64,000 bases of DNA from Rhizobium sp. BK602 (GCF_014195095.1 NZ_JACIBC010000001.1:62001-126000), one strand, 5' to 3'; numbered from the stretch's first letter, positions 26,430-36,313 are shown. A program made the numbers and translations. The notes: generated by a model not told the origin, from the sequence alone.

Positions 26430-27386
26430 TTACAGGCCGAGCTTGGCCTTGACTGCCGCGAGCCCGTCGCCGCCGTCCTTGGTGGTGACGCCAGCGAGCC
26501 AGGGCGTGATTGCCGTGGGATTGGCCTTCAGCCATTCCGTCGCAGCCGCTTCCGGTTCCTTGCTGTCGTTCAGGATCTTGCCCATGATCTCGTTTTCCAT
26601 CGGCAGCGAGAAGACGAGGTTTTTGACGAAAGTACCGACGTTCGGGCACTCCTGCAGATAGCCGGCACGGACGTTGGTGTAGACTGTCGCACCACCGAAA
26701 TTCGGACCGAAGACATCGTCGCCGCCGGTTAGATAGGTCATCTTGTAGGTGGTGTTCATTGGATGCGGAGCCCAGCCGAGGAAAATGATCGGCTTGCCTT
26801 CCTTGTCGGCGCGGGCCACCTGGGCGAGCATGCCCTGTTCGGAGGATTCGACCACTTCGAAGCCCTTGAGGCCGAAGGTGTTCTTGTCCACCATGTCGAT
26901 GACCAGGCGGTTGCCGTCATTGCCCGGCTCGATGCCGTAGATCTTGCCGTCCAGCTCATCCTTGTGAGTGGCGATATCCTTGAAGTCCTTGATGCCGAGT
27001 GCTGCGCCCTTTTCGTTGGTTGCCAGCGTGTACTTGGCTCCCTCCAGGTTGGCGCGGACGGTTTCGACCGACTTGTCTTCGGCAAACGGCTTGATGTTCT
27101 CGGCCATGGAGGGCATCCAGTTGCCGAGGAAGACGTCGATGTCCTTGTTTTTCAAGGATTGATAGGTCACCGGCACGGCAAGGACCTTGACGTCCGTGTC
27201 GTAGCCGAGGGCCTTCAGAAGGATGGAGGCCGTCGCCGTGGTGGAGGTAATATCCGTCCAGCCAACATCGGCGAAGTGCACGGTGCTACAGCTGGCCGCT
27301 TCGGCTGCGGAAGCTGCGGTTGCGCCCAGCGTAAGCGCGGAAAGGGCTGAAGCGAAGGCAATTGCGGTAAAAGTCGTTTTTATCAT
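26430..27386 (-). CDS. choX: Choline-binding periplasmic protein ChoX-like
   Basis: 318 residues with a Sec signal peptide (TFTAIAFASALSALTLGATAASA). The OpuAC-like fold has CSTVHFADVGWTDITSTTA, VFLGNWMPSM and FLGWAPHPMNTTYKMTYLTGG. The aromatic residues in these stretches (Trp in VGWTD, NWMPSM and LGWAPH) match the Trp/Tyr box that holds the quaternary amine in ChoX. Choline is the likely ligand, as substrate for betaine synthesis or carbon and nitrogen supply. First gene of choXWV. Confidence 0.92.
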   Translation of the reverse strand: MIKTTFTAIAFASALSALTLGATAASAAEAASCSTVHFADVGWTDITSTTATASILLKALGYDTDVKVLAVPVTYQSLKNKDIDVFLGNWMPSMAENIKPFAEDKSVETVRANLEGAKYTLATNEKGAALGIKDFKDIATHKDELDGKIYGIEPGNDGNRLVIDMVDKNTFGLKGFEVVESSEQGMLAQVARADKEGKPIIFLGWAPHPMNTTYKMTYLTGGDDVFGPNFGGATVYTNVRAGYLQECPNVGTFVKNLVFSLPMENEIMGKILNDSKEPEAAATEWLKANPTAITPWLAGVTTKDGGDGLAAVKAKLGL

Positions 27387-27620
27387 TGCGTGACTCCCAG
27401 TCTAACGTTCCCAAGCAACCACCAATAACCGACATTTTCAAGCGACCACAGCGTATTTGCGCCGGTTTGCGGGGGCTGATTGCGACGCGTGCATTTTTCC
27501 TGTCCAGTATCGCCGTGCCGTTACCTTGCCGCGTGAGTCCGCGTTAATTCCTGTGGTTTTTGCCGACGGCATCTTTTCATCACGCGGCGGAGCACCCATG
27601 AAGCGGGCAAGGAGAATGTC

Positions 27621-28202
27621 ATGGCCAAGCTCTATTTCCATTATTCGACGATGAATGCCGGCAAGTCGACCATGCTGTTGCAGGCCGCCTATAATTATCA
27701 GGAACGCGGCATGCGCACCGCGGCTTTCATCGCGGCGCTGGACGATCGTGCAGGCCGCGGCAAGATTGCGTCGCGCATCGGCCTGACGATGGACGCCATG
27801 CCGTTCGAGGTTTCGGACGATCTTTATGCGCTGGTCGAGGGCATGCATGCCGACGAGCCGCTGGCCTGCGTCTTCGTCGACGAAGCGCAATTCCTGTCGC
27901 GCGAGCAGGTCTGGCAGCTCGCTCACATCGTCGATCGCCTCGGTCTGCCAGTCATGGCCTATGGCTTGCGCACGGATTTCCATGGAAGACTGTTTCCCGG
28001 CTCGCAGGAGCTGCTGACCATCGCCGACGAGTTGCGCGAGGTGCGGACGATCTGCCATTGCGGGCGCAAGGCGACGATGGTCGTTCGCCTGGATGCCGCC
28101 GGCAAGGTGGCGCGCGAGGGCGCGCAGATCGAGATCGGCGGCAGCGACAAATATGTCTCGCTCTGCCGCCGGCACTGGGAAGAGGCGATGGGGGAAGAAT
28201 AG
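27621..28202 (+). CDS. tdk: Thymidine kinase
   Basis: 193 residues, type II thymidine kinase. P-loop STMNAGKST near residue 9, DEAQFL near residue 91 with the catalytic Glu, the YGLRTDF(H)GRLFPGS lasso-like region, and zinc ligands in ICHCGRKAT and CRRHW. The first Cys pair is CxC, as usual in proteobacteria. It phosphorylates thymidine for salvage. AAGGAGAATGTC just before the ATG is a good ribosome binding site. Confidence 0.95.
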   Translation: MAKLYFHYSTMNAGKSTMLLQAAYNYQERGMRTAAFIAALDDRAGRGKIASRIGLTMDAMPFEVSDDLYALVEGMHADEPLACVFVDEAQFLSREQVWQLAHIVDRLGLPVMAYGLRTDFHGRLFPGSQELLTIADELREVRTICHCGRKATMVVRLDAAGKVAREGAQIEIGGSDKYVSLCRRHWEEAMGEE

Positions 28203-28295
28203 GCGGGCCGCGTCATTGCGTCATCCGGCCGGCGGCTGCGAATGGCTTTATGATTGCCGCAATGGGGATGATTGTCGCATCTCGTGGGAGGAAGC

Positions 28296-28682
28296 ATGAA
28301 ATCGCTCTGTCTGATGGCCGCGGCCGCGGTTTTACTCTCCGGTTCGGCGGCCCTGGCCGATGGTGACGCGGTCGCCGGTGCGGCGGTCTTCAAGAAATGC
28401 GCCGTCTGCCACACCGCGACCCAGCATGAGAACCATGTCGGGCCGTCGCTGATGGGTGTCGTCGGCCGCCCGGTCGCCACCGTGCCCGACTACAGCTACT
28501 CATCGGCGATGAAAGCCTTCGGAGCCGACGGCAAGGTTTGGGACGAGGCGCTGCTCAAGAAATATCTGCCCAGTCCGCAGTTCCTGGTGAAGGGCACGAA
28601 GATGACGTTCCAGGGCTTGAAGAGCGACAAGGATGTCGACAATGTCATCGCCTATCTGAAGAATCCGGCCGCGGCGCAGTAA
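28296..28682 (+). CDS. Class I cytochrome c, secreted
   Basis: 128 residues from the ATG at 28296, after GGGAGGAA. Signal peptide LCLMAAAAVLLSGSAALA. The haem motif is CAVCH at about residues 34-38. GPSLMGVVGRPVATVPDYSYS is typical of cytochrome c2/c550, and the distal Met ligand is likely in GTKMTFQGLK. The fold ends NVIAYLKNPA. It is a soluble periplasmic electron carrier; the partner oxidase is not visible nearby. It follows tdk by 93 bp but is unlikely to be functionally linked to it. Confidence 0.92.
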   Translation: MKSLCLMAAAAVLLSGSAALADGDAVAGAAVFKKCAVCHTATQHENHVGPSLMGVVGRPVATVPDYSYSSAMKAFGADGKVWDEALLKKYLPSPQFLVKGTKMTFQGLKSDKDVDNVIAYLKNPAAAQ

Positions 28683-28751
28683 AAGGGACGAGTTTCGCCG
28701 TGCTCCCATTTTTTCTGCACGCCTGTTTCTCAACCCTATCGGTGAAAAGCG

Positions 28752-29141
28752 ATGCGTTTCGTCAATCCCATCCCGTTTGTTCGCGACATCAACCGTTCAA
28801 GGGAATTCTATAGCAAGCGGCTCGGCCTGAAGATCATGGAAGACTTCGGGAATTTCATTCTTTTCGAAACAGGCTTTGCGATCCATGAGGGACGGTCGCT
28901 CGAGAAGACGATCTGGCGGCAAAACATCCATCCGCTGGAGTCTTACGGGCAAAGAAACCTGCTTTTGTATTTCGAACATGAGGATGTCGATGCCGCCTTC
29001 GCAAAAATCGCGCCGCATGTCGATCTGATCCATCCCGTCGAAAAGCAGGAGTGGGGGCAGAGGGTCTTTCGCTTCTATGATCCGGATGGACACGCGATAG
29101 AAATCGGCGAACCGCAGGATGCGATGCCGAAGGGCGATTGA
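28752..29141 (+). CDS. VOC-family (glyoxalase/bleomycin resistance-like) protein
   Basis: 129 residues with a paired beta-alpha-beta-beta-beta fold. NPIPFVRDINRSREFYSKRLGL opens the first module, and FRFYDPDGHAIEIGEP closes the second with the usual C-terminal Glu metal ligand. Single-domain members act as dimers in isomerase, dioxygenase or resistance roles. The substrate is unknown. Confidence 0.85.
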   Translation: MRFVNPIPFVRDINRSREFYSKRLGLKIMEDFGNFILFETGFAIHEGRSLEKTIWRQNIHPLESYGQRNLLLYFEHEDVDAAFAKIAPHVDLIHPVEKQEWGQRVFRFYDPDGHAIEIGEPQDAMPKGD

Positions 29142-29247
29142 AACGGGAAGAGGTGCGGGTCGCCTGGCGATATCATGCAGCTCCGGCATTTTCTTCGCAC
29201 CTATAAGCGGTTAGTCTCGCCGATAACGGCAATTGAGAGACGCTTTC

Positions 29248-30294
29248 ATGGTCAAGGCGCATTCCCTCGACGGCGAGATCGATAAGACGGAGGCGACGCT
29301 CGACGACGCGATCAAGAGCTTGGACGTGGCAAATACCGTCCTTGCCGGTCACGCCAGGGGTGACACACGTCCCGATGCCATCAATTTCCCGGTTGAGGAA
29401 GCGCTGGCACGCGAGGTCACGGAGTTGCTCGATCGCTGGAAATCCCTGGGCGCCGCGCTGGTCAAGGAGCTCGACCGGATGACGGCAATCGTCGAGCTGC
29501 AGTACCGGCAATCGCTCGGCGAGAAAATCGATGGCGGTTCCACCGGCCTGTTCCGCCGCGGGATCGGGCACAGCCACCTCAAACCGGCGGCGATCCTGGC
29601 CGATCTCGATGCGGCACTTGCGGTTTCCGCCTCGCTGGCCGAGCTGTTCCGGCGCGCGCGGCCGGTGCTGGCTCGGGCGTTTCGGGACTATGAAGCACAT
29701 TTGACGCGGGTCATCGAACGGCGGCGGCATCTCGATTTCGATATCGAGACTGCGCGTTTGCAAGCTGATGGCTTGGCTCCGAGGATCGAGGACCGACGGG
29801 CCGGCGCCCTGTCGGCGCGGGACGAGGATGCGAAATCCGAGCTGGAGGCGGATCATCGGCGGCTGCTGGCCGAACATGATGTCTTGCGGCAGCGGGAACG
29901 AGTCCTGCAGCCACGGCGGTCGGCGCTTCAGCGGCTGATCGATATCTACGAGACCTTGGCGGGCGCGCTGAACGGGCAGGTGGCCGCCGTCAATGCGATG
30001 GCGGCGAAGCTCGCCGTCGATACCGAACAGCGCATCGCTCTGATGAAGGCTCTGGCATCGGACGCCGTGCCGCCATTGCCGGTTGTCGAAAGATCCGCTC
30101 CGGTCGCAGCGCTGATCGCCGCCTTCGAGGCGAATGTGCTCGCCGGGTACGATCTCGCGACGCGCAAGGCACATGTCGACAGCGTCTTTGCCAGGCGGCT
30201 GGAGCCTCCGCCGCCAGCGGAACCGGTGACCGAAGAGCAGGCCCAGGACGAGACCGGGAGCGAACCCGCGTCATCGTCCGAGATTGAAAAATGA
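29248..30294 (+). CDS. Unknown protein, predominantly helical/coiled-coil
   Basis: 348 residues from the ATG at 29248; a TTG at 29233 is possible. I do not recognise a family. The sequence is rich in Ala, Leu, Glu, Asp and Arg with heptad-like stretches (DGEIDKTEATLDDAIKSLD, then ELEADHRRLLAEHDVL, then RQRERVLQPRRSALQRL). It has no signal peptide and no membrane helix. The tail is Pro- and acid-rich (PPPPAEPVTEEQAQDE). A structural or scaffolding role would fit. It precedes the DUF2333 gene on the same strand, but 229 bp with a repeat separate them. Confidence 0.6.
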   Translation: MVKAHSLDGEIDKTEATLDDAIKSLDVANTVLAGHARGDTRPDAINFPVEEALAREVTELLDRWKSLGAALVKELDRMTAIVELQYRQSLGEKIDGGSTGLFRRGIGHSHLKPAAILADLDAALAVSASLAELFRRARPVLARAFRDYEAHLTRVIERRRHLDFDIETARLQADGLAPRIEDRRAGALSARDEDAKSELEADHRRLLAEHDVLRQRERVLQPRRSALQRLIDIYETLAGALNGQVAAVNAMAAKLAVDTEQRIALMKALASDAVPPLPVVERSAPVAALIAAFEANVLAGYDLATRKAHVDSVFARRLEPPPPAEPVTEEQAQDETGSEPASSSEIEK

Positions 30295-30369
30295 AAACAG
30301 CCGGTTGCCGTTCCCGATGGAAACACATATCTGCTGAGGCGCGACTATATCGCGCGGGTTCAAGGCGTA

Positions 30370-30516
30370 TTGCGCCTTTGCGTGTCGAGCGACACGCGGC
30401 GCCTTCAAGTGCGTCGCGATCTTTCAGATTCGCTACCCGCGCTTTAGGTCTTTGATTTTGCGCATGTCGTGATCGCAAAACCGCTGCAACACTCTTGCGC
30501 GACATGCTTTAGAGGA
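30370..30516. repeat. Rhizobial intergenic mosaic-type repeat
   Basis: GCGTGTC-GAGC-GACACGC forms a stem at 30380-30397, extended by GCGCC/GGCGC. It is followed by CGCTACCCGCGCTTTAGGTC and then a stem with GCATGTCG and CGACATGC flanking a spacer with AAAACCGCTGCA. I recognise this order as a short element repeated many times between genes in Rhizobium genomes. Together with short flanks it fills the 229-bp gap. Confidence 0.7.
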
Positions 30517-30523
30517 GACATCC

Positions 30524-31663
30524 ATGCTTGATTCGATTGCTGCGTTCTTCAGGCGGATCGGCGCCGCCATTGCGCGCGGCCTGGGGCTTCTCGTCGCCTG
30601 GATCGTCTGGCCTTTCCTCGCTGCACACGGCTGGTATCAGCGGCGCAACTGGCTGATCAAGCTGCCGATCGCCGCCTTCGTGACTTTGATGGCGGTCCTC
30701 TACATCTACTTTATCTGGCAGACGCAGGTCTGGAGCGGCTTCGATGCCAATTATCCCAGTGTCTACAGGTTTGCCGATCGCAAGGTCGGGGCGGGGCAGG
30801 AGCTGCCGGCAACGAGCGGGCAGCAGGTCGCAGCGACCGCGCCGAAAGCCTGCCAGACCTCGGGGACGGTTGATGTCACCGCCGATCTTATCGATTTCAA
30901 CGTCAACCAGAATGCCTGGATCTCCTCGATGCTGCTGTTCAAGCTCGGCTTCTTCGGCATGAGCTGGGACGATACGCCTTTCCTCGACAACAAGGCGGCC
31001 TTTCAGCGCGGCGTGAACCAGGCGGTGCGGCGCACGTCGGTGGAGCTGGTCGATACGCTGGGTCGCGTGCGCGGCACATCCGGCATCAACGGCGACCTGC
31101 AGAGCGCCCGCGGCAACCTGCAATTCGATGAGGCGAGCTGGTATTTCGGCCTGCGTCCCTTCGGTCCGAAGACGCCGACGCCAAGCTACTATCGCGCCGC
31201 GATCACCAGCCTGCGCAAATTCAACACGGATCTCGGCACCTGCAATGCCGTCTTCGACAGCCGCGCCGACAACCTCCTGCAATTTATCGACCGCGTCGCC
31301 AACGATCTCGGCAGCACGTCGGATATCCTGGCGGAGAGGTCGGAGAACCACAATTACGGGTGGTTCGACATGCGCGCCGACGACCGCTTCTGGTTCGCCT
31401 ATGGTCAGCTCTACGGTTATTACGGCATTCTGAGCGCCGTCGGCGCCGATTTTAAGCAGGTTATCACCGAGCGCAATCTCGGCACGCTTTGGTCGGGGAC
31501 CATGAAGCAGCTCGAAGCGGCACTGCGCATTCAGCCCGCGATCATATCGAACGGGCGCGAGGACGGCTGGATCATGCCGAGCCATCTGGCGACAATGGGC
31601 TTCTATATTCTGCGCGTGCGTTCCAATCTGGTGGAAATGCGCAGCGTGCTTGGCGGTCGATGA
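30524..31663 (+). CDS. DUF2333-family membrane-anchored protein
   Basis: 379 residues. One membrane helix near residues 45-65 (LIKLPIAAFVTLMAVLYIYFIW), then a large periplasmic domain with VDLxxFNVNQNAW (residues around 125), GFFGMSWDDTPFLDN and FDEASWYFGLRPFGPKTPTPSYY. These are the DUF2333 signatures. Function is not known; family members are widespread in proteobacteria and belong to the envelope. Ribosome binding site GAGGAG just before the ATG. Confidence 0.82.
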   Translation: MLDSIAAFFRRIGAAIARGLGLLVAWIVWPFLAAHGWYQRRNWLIKLPIAAFVTLMAVLYIYFIWQTQVWSGFDANYPSVYRFADRKVGAGQELPATSGQQVAATAPKACQTSGTVDVTADLIDFNVNQNAWISSMLLFKLGFFGMSWDDTPFLDNKAAFQRGVNQAVRRTSVELVDTLGRVRGTSGINGDLQSARGNLQFDEASWYFGLRPFGPKTPTPSYYRAAITSLRKFNTDLGTCNAVFDSRADNLLQFIDRVANDLGSTSDILAERSENHNYGWFDMRADDRFWFAYGQLYGYYGILSAVGADFKQVITERNLGTLWSGTMKQLEAALRIQPAIISNGREDGWIMPSHLATMGFYILRVRSNLVEMRSVLGGR

Positions 31664-31750
31664 GACGCCGTGGCGATCGTCCACAACGGCGATCGCCCAC
31701 GCTCTACGGCATGGGTGCGGGGGCTGCGAATTTAAGGGATGTTGTGAAGA

Positions 31751-32479
31751 TCAGGTGATCAGTTTCAGCCGGATCGCCTTCGCGACGAGCTGCGTGCGGT
31801 TGACGCAATCGAGCTTCTTGATCGCATTCATCATGTAGGCGTTGACCGTGTGGTCGGAGAGGGACAGGATCTGGCCAATCTCGACGGAGGTCTTGCCCTG
31901 GGCGGTCCAGCGGACGACTTCCAGCTCGCGGGCCGAAAGCGTATGAGCGGCGGCGCTGTCGCTGCGCTTGAGGCAATTGTAGGTGTCGAGCGCCTGCAGC
32001 GCGATCATGGTCAGCTCGTTGAGCTCGCTCTGGCCAAGACTGCTGCGATTGCCCATGAACCAGAAGATCAGCCGCTGCCCTTCGGACGAGTTGATGGGCA
32101 TGACGATCCCCATAGGGCAATCATGCGCCGTCAGGAGCGTGCACAGCTCGCGCGGCAGATCCATGCTGTGCGTACCCTTTTCCACGAGGTGCCAAGCGCG
32201 CGGCATGACGGAGTCGCGGGCACGCAGCAGCATCGGGCAACGACGCAGCAGTTGCTGGCGGTCGAAATCGCGCAAAAATTGCGCGGGCATCGAACCTTCG
32301 ATGATCAGCGGCGCCAGCATGGAATCTTCTGAAACCGGGGCAGTCATCAATGCGACGCTGCTGAAGCCGAAGGCGGAGCGCGTGCGCTCCAGCGCCTGAG
32401 CAAAAGCCGTCTGCGTCCGGGCTGTGGCCAACTCGGCGGAAAGCAACAGTTGTCTCTCAGCAGTGATGAAATAGGACAT
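31751..32479 (-). CDS. LuxR-family regulator with autoinducer-binding-like domain (LuxR solo)
   Basis: 242 residues. The N-terminal 160 residues resemble an acyl-homoserine lactone binding domain, with aromatic positions such as PRAWHLVEKG and LIFWFMGNRSSL. The C-terminal GerE-type HTH is clear: LSARELEVVRWTAQGKTSVEIGQIL and HTVNAYMMNAIKKLDC. No luxI-type synthase is nearby. It resembles rhizobial ExpR/VisR-type solos, but the invariant ligand residues cannot be confirmed. The upstream 480 bp are unusually AT-rich. Confidence 0.82.
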   Translation of the reverse strand: MSYFITAERQLLLSAELATARTQTAFAQALERTRSAFGFSSVALMTAPVSEDSMLAPLIIEGSMPAQFLRDFDRQQLLRRCPMLLRARDSVMPRAWHLVEKGTHSMDLPRELCTLLTAHDCPMGIVMPINSSEGQRLIFWFMGNRSSLGQSELNELTMIALQALDTYNCLKRSDSAAAHTLSARELEVVRWTAQGKTSVEIGQILSLSDHTVNAYMMNAIKKLDCVNRTQLVAKAIRLKLIT

Positions 32480-32962
32480 ATATAGAGGCGCCCACAGCGT
32501 GTTGTCGCTATCAAATACTGGATTTCCAGGCGAATGCTAGACGCAAAAATACCACATATCCAGTAATAATTTCATTTTCATATATTTTAATATTGTAAAT
32601 TGCTGATTTGTAATACTTTTTTGGAAATGAACCCTATGAGGGCAAAAATCTTATTCCGTTGACTTCTTGCATTATAGCGTCGGCGCAGGTCTTGGGATGG
32701 CCAGCGAGGGGAGGATGATGACGGAGAAAAATTGCCGATAGACTTCCGCGCAAGCCTTCGTCAACATGGTCTTCAGCGGCCTGAGGCGCACAGCCTTAGC
32801 GTTCAAACGAGAGACTTGCCGCCCAGGATGAGCGCCCGTGAAAAGGTTGCCGCCGATGCCATGATGATCGCGACCGGCGGGCGGTTGATGCCGGTGTGCC
32901 TTGCGAAGGCGCAAAGCGATTGCTATCGGTTTGGCACGCAATCGCTTCCAGGCTTCCATTCC
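32480..32962. other. Long AT-rich noncoding region between divergent genes
   Basis: About 480 bp without a supported gene. 32520-32650 is strikingly AT-rich for this genome (for example CATATATTTTAATATTGTAA). It should hold the promoter of the LuxR solo and that of the secreted ClpP-fold gene. Frames on both strands from 32660 to 32960 have no family similarity. TTGACTTCTTGCATTATAGC at 32657-32676 looks like promoter elements, but the spacing is too short for a standard -35/-10 pair. Confidence 0.4.
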
Positions 32963-33904
32963 ATGCATTTTCGCTTTTCACCACAGCTCGCAGCCTGGTC
33001 TTGCCGCCGGATTCTGTGGTTTCTGACGGCTGCCTGTCTTTCGGTATTTTTCGTTGGTTCGGCCGAGGCTGGCGGTCTTCAAGGCGGTCGGCCGATGGAA
33101 TTCCTGCTGGTGCACGGCGACATGCCCGCCTGCCGTGTTGGCGATGGCTGTCCGGACTGGATCTCCGCCGAGGGGCAGATCGTGGCGGATTCGCCGGGGA
33201 AGCTGGGGAAGTTTCTGAAACGCCTTGGAAACCGCAGGCTGCCGATCGTCGTCAATTCGCCCGGCGGCGATGTCAGGGCGGCAATGGCGATGGCCGATCT
33301 GATCCGCAAGCGCAAGCTGGCGATCGCGGTCGGCCGGACCCGATCGCGCGATTGCCCCTATGACGAGCCGCTTTGCCAGGCGGCCCGCGCGAAGGACGGG
33401 TCCCTCCGTGGGACAGCGTTTTCGGCCGGCGCCATCTGCTTTTCGGCATGTCCCTTGTTTTTTGCCGGCGGCGTCGAACGCGTTTCCAGCCCCTTTGCCT
33501 TTCTCGGCGTGCACCAGATCACCACCACCTATAGCGAGGTGCGCGTTCAATATCGTACCGAATATGAGACGATAAACGGCAAGCGCAAGGTGCTCTCGAG
33601 GCAGGAGGTGGGGCGTAAATTCGTCGGCAAGTACGATACGACGAAGCTCGACAAGCGGCAAAAGGCGAGGCTGGTCGGTTTTCTCGGCAAGATGGGTATC
33701 GACGGATCGCTCGTCGACCTGATGCTCGGAACCGAACCGGCATCCATCCATGTCATTTCCCAGATGGATGCGTTGAGGCTGCGCCTGACCACGGAGCTCG
33801 CCGCCGCCGATCAGCTTGTAGCGGCACGCAATTGCAAGGACGATCAATCGATCGCGGAGTGCGCCGCGTCGCCGGCGACTATGCCGGCAGCCGTCGGGGA
33901 GTAG
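32963..33904 (+). CDS. Secreted ClpP-fold protein of the COG3904 type
   Basis: 313 residues from the ATG at 32963, chosen because a signal peptide follows (RRILWFLTAACLSVFFVGSAEA). The frame is open to 32732 without similarity. VVNSPGGDVRAAMAMADLIRK matches the ClpP/crotonase oxyanion segment. SAGAICFSACPLFFAGG carries a Ser in the place of the ClpP nucleophile, and AFLGVHQ carries the His. Thus a serine dyad is plausible. The protein would be periplasmic, unlike ClpP, with no partner ATPase. Function of the family is unknown. Confidence 0.75.
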   Translation: MHFRFSPQLAAWSCRRILWFLTAACLSVFFVGSAEAGGLQGGRPMEFLLVHGDMPACRVGDGCPDWISAEGQIVADSPGKLGKFLKRLGNRRLPIVVNSPGGDVRAAMAMADLIRKRKLAIAVGRTRSRDCPYDEPLCQAARAKDGSLRGTAFSAGAICFSACPLFFAGGVERVSSPFAFLGVHQITTTYSEVRVQYRTEYETINGKRKVLSRQEVGRKFVGKYDTTKLDKRQKARLVGFLGKMGIDGSLVDLMLGTEPASIHVISQMDALRLRLTTELAAADQLVAARNCKDDQSIAECAASPATMPAAVGE

Positions 33905-33919
33905 GAACTGCCCAGGCTG

Positions 33920-34429
33920 TCAGGCAGCCTTGCCTTTGGCCTTGGCCATGATCTTTTCGAGATATCCCAGCAAAAGGGCCGAGACGACGAAGGCCAGGTG
34001 GATGATGGTGAACCACATCAGCTTGCTGTTGTCGTATTGGGTGGCGTTGAGGAAGATCTGCAGCAGGTGGATCGATGAGATCGCCACGATCGAGGAGGCG
34101 ACCTTGATCTTCAGGCTGCCGGAATCGAGCTTGCCGAGGAAGGAGACTTCGCCTTCGGCTTCATCGAAGCGGCTGACGAAATTCTCGTAGCCAGAGATCA
34201 TCACCATGACGATCAGGCTCGCCACCAGGGCGGCGTCGATCAGGCCGAGAATGGCAAGGATCATGTCCGCTTCATCATATTGGAAGACGTTGATCGCGAC
34301 CTTGTAGAACTTGTAGGCGAAGGAGACGGCATAGACCGCGAGCGAGGCGGCGAGGCCGAGATAGAAGATGACCAGAAGCCAGCGGCTGGAGAGAATGATG
34401 CGCTCGACCAGTAGTTCCAGGGACTTCAT
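33920..34429 (-). CDS. YqhA-family (UPF0114) membrane protein
   Basis: 169 residues from the ATG at 34429, behind AAAGGAAACG. Sequence starts MKSLELLVERIILSSRWLL and has four membrane helices. FLGKLDSGSLKIKVASSIVAISSIHLLQ is the diagnostic UPF0114 stretch. Family proteins are found across proteobacteria with no settled function. Convergent with the secreted ClpP-fold gene, 15 bp away. Confidence 0.88.
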   Translation of the reverse strand: MKSLELLVERIILSSRWLLVIFYLGLAASLAVYAVSFAYKFYKVAINVFQYDEADMILAILGLIDAALVASLIVMVMISGYENFVSRFDEAEGEVSFLGKLDSGSLKIKVASSIVAISSIHLLQIFLNATQYDNSKLMWFTIIHLAFVVSALLLGYLEKIMAKAKGKAA

Positions 34430-34602
34430 ATCGTTTCCTTTTGTCCGTCCTGCATTTCGCGGCGCACAATAGGCGAGGCGCTTCCTGGCGGCAAGGTGCG
34501 AGCGTTTCGTTGAGGACAGCAACCCGCGGCTATTCACAGTGGATATTTATTGGGTTATCCCGACTGTAGGAACGGCTCAATGTTCAGGGCGGGAGCGGAT
34601 CT

Positions 34603-36285
34603 ATGGCAGCAACGGTGGCATCCGACATCGAAATCGCGCGCGCCGCGAAGAAACTGCCGATCGTCGAGATCGGCGTCAAGCTCGGCATTCCGGCGGAGGA
34701 GCTCGCACCCTACGGCCACGACAAGGCGAAGATCGGCGCGGGCTTCATCGCGTCGAAGGCGGGCAACAAGGATGGCAAGCTGATCCTCGTCACCGCGATC
34801 AACCCGACGCCGGCGGGTGAAGGCAAGACGACCACGACCGTCGGGCTTGGCGATGGGCTGAACCGCATCGGCAAGAAGGCGATCGTCTGCGTACGCGAGG
34901 CCTCGCTCGGTCCCTGCTTCGGCGTCAAGGGCGGTGCCGCCGGCGGCGGCTATGCGCAGGTCATCCCGATGGAGGATATCAACCTGCACTTCACCGGCGA
35001 TTTCCATGCCGTCACCTCGGCCCATAATCTGCTGGCGGCGCTGATCGACAACCATATCTATTGGGGCAACGAGCAGAATATCGATGTGCGTCGCATCACC
35101 TGGCGGCGCGCCATGGACATGAACGACCGGGCGCTGCGCGACATCGTCGCCTCGCTCGGCGGCGTTGCCAACGGCTATCCGCGCGAGGGCGGCTTCGATA
35201 TCACCGTCGCCTCCGAAGTCATGGCGATCCTCTGCCTGGCTTCGGATCTGAAGGATCTGGAAAAGCGCCTCGGCGACATCATCATCGGCTACCGCCGCGA
35301 TCGCACGCCGGTCTATGCCCGCGACTTGAAGGCGGACGGTGCGATGGCGGTGCTGCTCAAGGACGCCATGCAGCCGAACCTCGTGCAGACGCTGGAAAAC
35401 AATCCGGCGCTGGTGCATGGCGGCCCATTCGCCAATATCGCCCATGGCTGCAATTCGGTGATCGCCACGCGCACGGCGCTGAAGCTGGCCGATTATGTGG
35501 TGACGGAAGCGGGCTTCGGCGCCGATCTCGGCGCGGAAAAATTCTTCGACATCAAATGCCGCAAGGCCGGGCTTTCGCCGGACGCGGCCGTCATCGTCGC
35601 GACCGTGCGGGCGCTGAAGATGAATGGCGGCGTCAAAAAGGACGATCTCGGCCAGGAGAATGTCGAGGCCCTGGTGAAGGGCTGCGCCAATCTCGGCCGT
35701 CATGTCGCGAATGTCCGCAAGTTCGGCGTGCCCGTCGTCGTCGCCATCAATCATTTCGTCTCGGATACGGATGCGGAAATCGAGGCGCTGAAGAACTATG
35801 TCGCTCGCCTTGGCGCCGACGCGATCCTTTGCCGCCATTGGGCCGAGGGATCGGCGGGGATCGAGGAGCTTGCCCAAAAGGTGGTGGAGCTTGCCGAATC
35901 CGGCCAGGCGAAATTCCAGCCGCTCTATCCCGACAATCTTCCCCTGCTGGAGAAGATCGAGATCGTCGCCTCGAAGATCTACCATGCCGGCGAAGTGACC
36001 GCGGACAAGGCCGTGCGCGACCAGTTGCGCTCCTGGGAAGACCAGGGCTACGGTCATCTGCCCGTCTGCATGGCAAAGACGCAATATTCCTTCTCGACCG
36101 ATCCGAACGTCCGTGGTGCGCCGGAAGGCCATATCGTATCGGTGCGCGAGGTGCGTCTTTCCGCCGGAGCTGGCTTCGTCGTCGCCATCACCGGCGAGAT
36201 CATGACCATGCCGGGCCTGCCGAAGGCTCCGGCGGCGGAGCGGATTTTCCTCAATGATCAGGGCTATATCGAAGGATTGTTTTAA
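34603..36285 (+). CDS. fhs: Formate--tetrahydrofolate ligase
   Basis: 560 residues. The P-loop [18 protein letters not shown] is near residue 66, followed by [23 protein letters not shown], typical of this family. [20 protein letters not shown] and [21 protein letters not shown] are conserved. It makes 10-formyl-THF from formate, THF and ATP, supplying one-carbon units for purines and fMet. In rhizobia it helps formate and methylamine handling. The open 173-bp upstream region holds its promoter. Confidence 0.97.
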   Translation: MAATVASDIEIARAAKKLPIVEIGVKLGIPAEELAPYGHDKAKIGAGFIASKAGNKDGKLILVTAINPTPAGEGKTTTTVGLGDGLNRIGKKAIVCVREASLGPCFGVKGGAAGGGYAQVIPMEDINLHFTGDFHAVTSAHNLLAALIDNHIYWGNEQNIDVRRITWRRAMDMNDRALRDIVASLGGVANGYPREGGFDITVASEVMAILCLASDLKDLEKRLGDIIIGYRRDRTPVYARDLKADGAMAVLLKDAMQPNLVQTLENNPALVHGGPFANIAHGCNSVIATRTALKLADYVVTEAGFGADLGAEKFFDIKCRKAGLSPDAAVIVATVRALKMNGGVKKDDLGQENVEALVKGCANLGRHVANVRKFGVPVVVAINHFVSDTDAEIEALKNYVARLGADAILCRHWAEGSAGIEELAQKVVELAESGQAKFQPLYPDNLPLLEKIEIVASKIYHAGEVTADKAVRDQLRSWEDQGYGHLPVCMAKTQYSFSTDPNVRGAPEGHIVSVREVRLSAGAGFVVAITGEIMTMPGLPKAPAAERIFLNDQGYIEGLF

Positions 36286-36313
36286 GTTCTGATTCTGGTG
36301 GAACTGGGCTTGT

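Noticed and set aside
32672..32968. Minus-strand 98-codon frame in the gap before the secreted ClpP-fold gene
   Set aside because: Composition unlike a gene, no ribosome binding site, no homology recalled.
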